A stretch of DNA of 10,159 nt from Proteobacteria bacterium UBA3413 (GTDB taxonomy: Bacteria > Pseudomonadota > Gammaproteobacteria > Magnimaribacterales > D2472), in assembly GCA_002358345.1 (NCBI GenBank), contig DEOR01000062.1, positions 1 through 10,159 of the forward strand, given 5' to 3'. Shown here in pieces: positions 7,162-10,159 of the stretch. The first letter of the stretch is position 1. Each line of letters begins with the position of its first letter. The notes below the pieces were generated by a model. It saw only the letters and a list, made by a program, of their open reading frames with translations, was not told the origin of the DNA and made no database searches. Position numbers and translations under genes: made by a program.

Positions 7162-8382
7162 ATGAATGCAGTAAAAAAGCCATTACAAGGGATTAAGGTT
7201 CTGGATTTAACCCATATGCTATCTGGCCCTTACGGCGGGATGATTCTTGCGGATCTCGGATGTGAGGTAGTTAAAATTGAACCCCCTGTAAAAGGAGAGG
7301 CAACAAGACGTTTGTTAGAGAATGATCCTGCCTATTCGTTTAATGGAATGGGTGCTTATTTCTACACATTAAATAGAAATAAGAAAAGTCTTGCTTTGGA
7401 TCTTAAAAACTTAGAAGGACTAAAAATTTTTTATGGTCTTGTCCGAAAAGCAGATGTGGTTATAAGTAATTTTTCTGCCGGAGTCACTGCAAAGCTAAAA
7501 ATTGATTTCAAGGAATTGCAGAAAATTAATCCAAAGATTATTACTTGTACCGTCAGTGGCTTTGGTGAGTCTGGTCCAAACTATCAACGACCAGCGTTTG
7601 ATCAAATAGCGCAAGCTCTTGGCGGCGGTATGTCTATTACAGGTCTCTCTGCTTCTGAACCCATGCGAGCAGGTATACCCATTGGAGATCTGGGAGGTGG
7701 AATGTTTGCAGTTATGGGCATTCAAGCTGCAATTATTTCGAGGGCAGTCTCAGGGGTTGGCCAGCATGTGGATATTTCTATGCTCGATTGTCAAATCTCA
7801 ATGCTAAATTACATGGCAACCATGCAAACAATGTCTGGCGTTGTCCCAGCACCAATTGGTAATTCTCATTTTGTACATATGCCATATAACTCATTTGCAA
7901 CAAAAGATTACCCCATTGTTATTGCAGCTGTGGGCGATCAATTCTGGCCCAGGCTATTAAAAATATTTAACAATCCTGAATTACAGGACCCTAAGTATAG
8001 CGCTACCCTCGAGAGACAGAAAGATAAGGTTAAGCTTGAAAAGGTGATTCAATCAGAATTGCTCAATCAAAATTCTGATTACTGGCTAAAAAAATTAGAA
8101 GCGGAATCGGTTCCCTGTGCCAGGGTGAATAATCTAGAGCAAGCAATTAATGATGAGCAGATAAATTATCGAAATATGATGGTTGATGTGCCTCACCCAA
8201 ATGGCGGTTCTGCAAAAATTCCAGGCAATCCAATTAAATTATCTAGCGTAGAAAATGAAGAATTTCTTGCGCCCCCTCTGCTTGGAGAGCACACTAAAGC
8301 AGTGCTAATGGATTGGCTTGGATTTTCCGAAGAGGAGCTGAAGGCAATGGATGACCTGAAAATAATCGAGATGCTGAAATGA
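7162..8382 (+). CDS. Class III (CaiB/BaiF) CoA-transferase
   Basis: This 406-residue cytoplasmic enzyme moves CoA from a donor thioester, often succinyl-CoA, to a carboxylic acid. The length is typical. The N-terminus LQGIKVLDLTHMLSGP (8-23) and the DLGCEVVKIEPP stretch (31-42) form the family's CoA-binding start. NRNKKSLALDL (71-81) and SGFGESGP (132-139) follow. D176 in PIGDLGGGM matches the catalytic aspartate (D169 of formyl-CoA transferase) that forms the mixed anhydride. GVGQHVDISMLD is the usual segment after it, and the C-terminus returns with GEHTKAVL. The stop overlaps the downstream lyase start by four bases, so the two are made together. The pairing suggests activation of an acid that the lyase then cleaves, for example 3-hydroxy-3-methylglutarate or a citramalate-like acid. 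The acceptor acid cannot be read from the sequence. The gene lacks a Shine-Dalgarno sequence and may be leaderless. Confidence 0.94.
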   Translation: MNAVKKPLQGIKVLDLTHMLSGPYGGMILADLGCEVVKIEPPVKGEATRRLLENDPAYSFNGMGAYFYTLNRNKKSLALDLKNLEGLKIFYGLVRKADVVISNFSAGVTAKLKIDFKELQKINPKIITCTVSGFGESGPNYQRPAFDQIAQALGGGMSITGLSASEPMRAGIPIGDLGGGMFAVMGIQAAIISRAVSGVGQHVDISMLDCQISMLNYMATMQTMSGVVPAPIGNSHFVHMPYNSFATKDYPIVIAAVGDQFWPRLLKIFNNPELQDPKYSATLERQKDKVKLEKVIQSELLNQNSDYWLKKLEAESVPCARVNNLEQAINDEQINYRNMMVDVPHPNGGSAKIPGNPIKLSSVENEEFLAPPLLGEHTKAVLMDWLGFSEEELKAMDDLKIIEMLK

Positions 8383-9296
8383 ATTCTGAGTTTGTATATA
8401 TCAATGAAGTTGGTCCAAGAGATGGACTGCAAAACCAAAAAATAATCCTAGATGTCAAAGATAGATTGGAGCTGATCAGTTTGCTCATGGGTGCTAACAT
8501 CTCTGGGATAGAAGCTGCCAGCTTTGTTAACCCCAAGGCAGTCCCCGCCATGGCGGGAGCTCATGAAATAATTGATGGTTTGAAAGCAGCTGAGAATTGC
8601 GATATTTCAGTCCTAGTCCCTAACATGAAAGGTTTTGAATTAGCCTGCGAAGCAGGAGCAAAAATCATTGCAGTGGTTCCATCTGCCACAGAAACGATGA
8701 ATCAGAAAAATATAAATATGAGTCTGAGTGAGACGATTGATAGTGCTTGCAAAATTTTACAAACAGCTAAATCGCAAAAGCTTCAAACGCGAGCCTATGT
8801 AGCAGTAGCTTGGGAGTGTCCATACGAAGGGATCGTTCAGCCTTCAACTGTGATAAGCATTGCACACAAATTACTAGCAGCGGGAGCGGATGAGATTATT
8901 CTTGCTGACACCATTGGTGCTGCCAACCCCGCAAGCGTTGATTTATTGTTTAAAGCTTGTGTCAAAGAATTTAGCCCTAGTATTCTTTCGGGGCATTTTC
9001 ATGATACGAGAGCCATGGCTCTGGCCAATGTTTATGCGGCCTTGTCTCAGGGCATTAGAAAATTTGATACTTGCATTGGCGGCTTGGGCGGTTGCCCTTT
9101 TGCCCCAGGAGCAGCTGGCAATTTAGCAACAGAGGATTTAGCAAATATGCTCAATCAAATGGGCTTTGAAACCAAGGTTGATTTACCCAAACTACTTGAA
9201 ATAGTAGAGTTTTGTTCAAATAAACTAGGTTCGCCCCTTGGTGGAAGAATGTCTCGCTGGCTCACCAAATCAGGCCAACAACCTCAAAATATTTGA
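8379..9296 (+). CDS. mvaB: HMG-CoA lyase family enzyme (DRE-TIM metallolyase)
   Basis: This 305-residue TIM-barrel lyase is predicted to split 3-hydroxy-3-methylglutaryl-CoA, or a similar 3-hydroxy-3-methyl CoA ester, into acetyl-CoA and a keto acid. Known human HMG-CoA lyase residues map here with a constant offset of 27: R14 and D15 in PRDGLQ, E45 in GIEAASFVNP, metal ligands H206 and H208 in GHFHDTRAMA, C239 in the GGLGGCPFAPGA loop, and N248 in GNLATED. The catalytic set is therefore complete. The ATG overlaps the CoA-transferase stop (ATGA), implying translational coupling. No isovaleryl-CoA dehydrogenase or methylcrotonyl-CoA carboxylase is adjacent, so this is not a leucine-degradation cluster in this window. 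Substrate relatives such as citramalyl-CoA or longer branched acyl-CoAs are possible, so the gene symbol denotes the family only. The 3' end overlaps the convergent patatin gene by 13 bases. Confidence 0.93.
   Translation: MNSEFVYINEVGPRDGLQNQKIILDVKDRLELISLLMGANISGIEAASFVNPKAVPAMAGAHEIIDGLKAAENCDISVLVPNMKGFELACEAGAKIIAVVPSATETMNQKNINMSLSETIDSACKILQTAKSQKLQTRAYVAVAWECPYEGIVQPSTVISIAHKLLAAGADEIILADTIGAANPASVDLLFKACVKEFSPSILSGHFHDTRAMALANVYAALSQGIRKFDTCIGGLGGCPFAPGAAGNLATEDLANMLNQMGFETKVDLPKLLEIVEFCSNKLGSPLGGRMSRWLTKSGQQPQNI
9284..9296. other. Tail-to-tail overlap of the lyase and patatin genes
   Basis: The plus-strand lyase stop (TGA at 9294-9296) lies inside the last codons of the patatin gene, whose own TGA occupies 9286-9284. 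Thirteen bases are coding on both strands. Transcripts of the two units must therefore end inside the opposing gene or overlap as antisense RNA, unless a very short signal works here. Confidence 0.9.
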
Positions 9297-10126
9297 TTCA
9301 AATAATCCTGACCAACCTTTAATCCAATTTTGTAATTAGCCTTCATGATCACAGGGTCAGTCGTTGTCCGTTTTGCGGTTAATCTAGCCGGAGGGCAAAT
9401 TTCTATAATAGTGCAATCAGTCGGGGGGTTTCTTATAAAATCTAAAGCCTGGTTATAAACCTCAGCATTTTGCTTGAGGGCAACTGATATTCTTGGGTAT
9501 GAGTTTGTAAACCATGCAGCAATATAATTCTCGAGTTTATTTTGCCTAACAAACTCTTTCTCATAAGTTCTAATAATAACGATCTCTCTGGCACCAAGTT
9601 CGTAGGCTTTTTGTACGGGCAATGGATCTGTAATTCCGCCATCATATTTTCTAAGACCGTCTAATAAAATTGGCTCACGCATCAATATAGGCAATGATCC
9701 AGTAGCCAGTAATTGATTCACGTAATTATCACGATCAAGTTCAATGTATTCTGCTTCACCGCTCTCCGCATCAGAGACAACAACATAAAAATTTTTATTC
9801 GCTAGATGCGAAGTAAGACGATCAAAGTCTATGGGAAAAACTTTATTGGCATCTTCGTACAGTTTCGTAAAATTCATGATGCTTTTGTTTAAAAAAATAT
9901 TTTTAAAACTGACGTAGTCTTTCGAGGCTGAAAAAAGCATCTTATCTAGATTGTAATCTGCTGTAGCCAAAAGATACCAAAGCTGAACAACAGCGCCATT
10001 GGAGACTCCAAGATGAATATCGAATGGTTTATATGAGGCTTTAATAAAAGAATCTATGACCCCGAATGAGAATACACCCCTACTTCCACCACCCTCAATA
10101 ATCAGGGCTTTCTTTGAATTACTCAT
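9284..10126 (-). CDS. Patatin-like phospholipase, YjjU-type
   Basis: This 280-residue predicted serine lipid acyl hydrolase uses a Ser-Asp dyad. The oxyanion-hole motif EGGGSRGVF lies at 11-19, the nucleophile S42 sits in GVSNGA (40-45; most relatives have GTSAGA), and the catalytic D162 is in YDGGITDPLP (161-170). The ALIIEGGG opening, the PFDIHLG lead-in and the C-terminal PPARLTAKRTTTD segment resemble the E. coli YjjU branch of bacterial patatins. No signal peptide or membrane segment is evident, so it is likely cytoplasmic or at the inner face of the membrane. The protein is somewhat shorter than YjjU (about 357 residues). It is transcribed toward the lyase gene and looks functionally separate from the catabolic operons. 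The ATG at 10126 has no Shine-Dalgarno sequence; the first residues already contain the conserved strand, so a later start is unlikely. The native substrate is unknown. Confidence 0.9.
   Translation of the reverse strand: MSNSKKALIIEGGGSRGVFSFGVIDSFIKASYKPFDIHLGVSNGAVVQLWYLLATADYNLDKMLFSASKDYVSFKNIFLNKSIMNFTKLYEDANKVFPIDFDRLTSHLANKNFYVVVSDAESGEAEYIELDRDNYVNQLLATGSLPILMREPILLDGLRKYDGGITDPLPVQKAYELGAREIVIIRTYEKEFVRQNKLENYIAAWFTNSYPRISVALKQNAEVYNQALDFIRNPPTDCTIIEICPPARLTAKRTTTDPVIMKANYKIGLKVGQDYLNQIF
9290..9304. terminator. Small hairpin at the convergent gene junction
   Basis: TATTTG (9290-9295) and CAAATA (9299-9304) pair perfectly around a 3-base loop and span the lyase stop codon. The stem has a single G-C pair and no strong U tract follows on either strand. 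As a bidirectional terminator it would be weak; it is recorded because it is the only visible candidate at this junction. Confidence 0.2.
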
Positions 10127-10134
10127 GAGATATC

Positions 10135-10140
10135 ACTATA
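10135..10140 (-). promoter_or_regulatory. Possible -10 element of the patatin gene
   Basis: TATAGT on the minus strand (five of six matches to the consensus) ends 8 bases before the patatin ATG at 10126, so the transcript would have almost no leader. The matching -35 would lie beyond or at the very edge of the window, so it cannot be checked. Such hexamers are common in AT-rich DNA. Confidence 0.25.
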
Positions 10141-10159
10141 TAAAAGTGCCTTTGATAAT

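Noticed and set aside
8544..8557. Perfect 14-base GC-rich palindrome CCCGCCATGGCGGG inside the lyase gene
   Set aside because: It is striking in AT-rich DNA, but it encodes the family-conserved VPAMAGA region, has no loop or U tract, and sits mid-gene. Most likely codon coincidence rather than a terminator or operator.
1..10159. Search for tRNA/rRNA genes, CRISPR arrays, insertion sequences, phage or defence genes
   Set aside because: Nearly all sequence is accounted for by seven intact enzyme or receptor genes; no repeat-spacer pattern, terminal inverted repeats, transposase motifs or RNA-gene sequences were seen.

Overview
The window is ordinary protein-coding bacterial DNA. It is moderately AT-rich (roughly 40% GC by eye), tightly packed, and read with the standard bacterial code. 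A 819-residue TonB-dependent outer-membrane receptor shows a Gram-negative host. The lean spacing, the base composition and a receptor sitting beside catabolic genes fit a marine, oligotrophic gammaproteobacterium. That placement is inference: there is no rRNA or other phylogenetic marker here. No tRNA, rRNA, CRISPR array, transposase, integrase or phage gene was seen.

Layout. Positions 7024 down to 35 (minus strand) hold a compact four-gene unit: TonB-dependent receptor, HyuA, HyuB, then an isochorismatase-fold amidohydrolase resembling N-carbamoylsarcosine amidase. The gaps between these genes are only 17, 1 and 3 bases, so this is very probably one operon. A 137-base divergent intergenic region (7025-7161) follows. 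On the plus strand come a class III (CaiB/BaiF) CoA-transferase (7162-8382) and an HMG-CoA lyase family enzyme (8379-9296), joined by a 4-base ATGA overlap. A YjjU-like patatin phospholipase (10126-9284, minus) converges on them, and its 3' end overlaps the lyase by 13 bases. No stretch longer than about 140 bases lacks a gene.

How the genes may work together (inference). HyuA/HyuB enzymes use ATP to open a cyclic amide (hydantoin, 5-oxoproline, lactam), or in some subfamilies to carboxylate a ketone. The amidohydrolase can remove the carbamoyl or amide group thereby exposed. The receptor would bring the substrate or a carrier of it across the outer membrane. The CoA-transferase could activate the released carboxylate, and the lyase could split the CoA ester into acetyl-CoA plus a keto acid. 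Together this reads as a self-contained uptake-and-catabolism locus for a nitrogen-containing cyclic compound whose identity the sequence does not reveal. The closest described scheme is the N-methylhydantoin to N-carbamoylsarcosine to sarcosine branch of creatinine breakdown, but creatinine or N-methylhydantoin is only one candidate. No regulator is encoded in the window. The divergent intergenic region carries a 9-base inverted repeat that could serve both operons.
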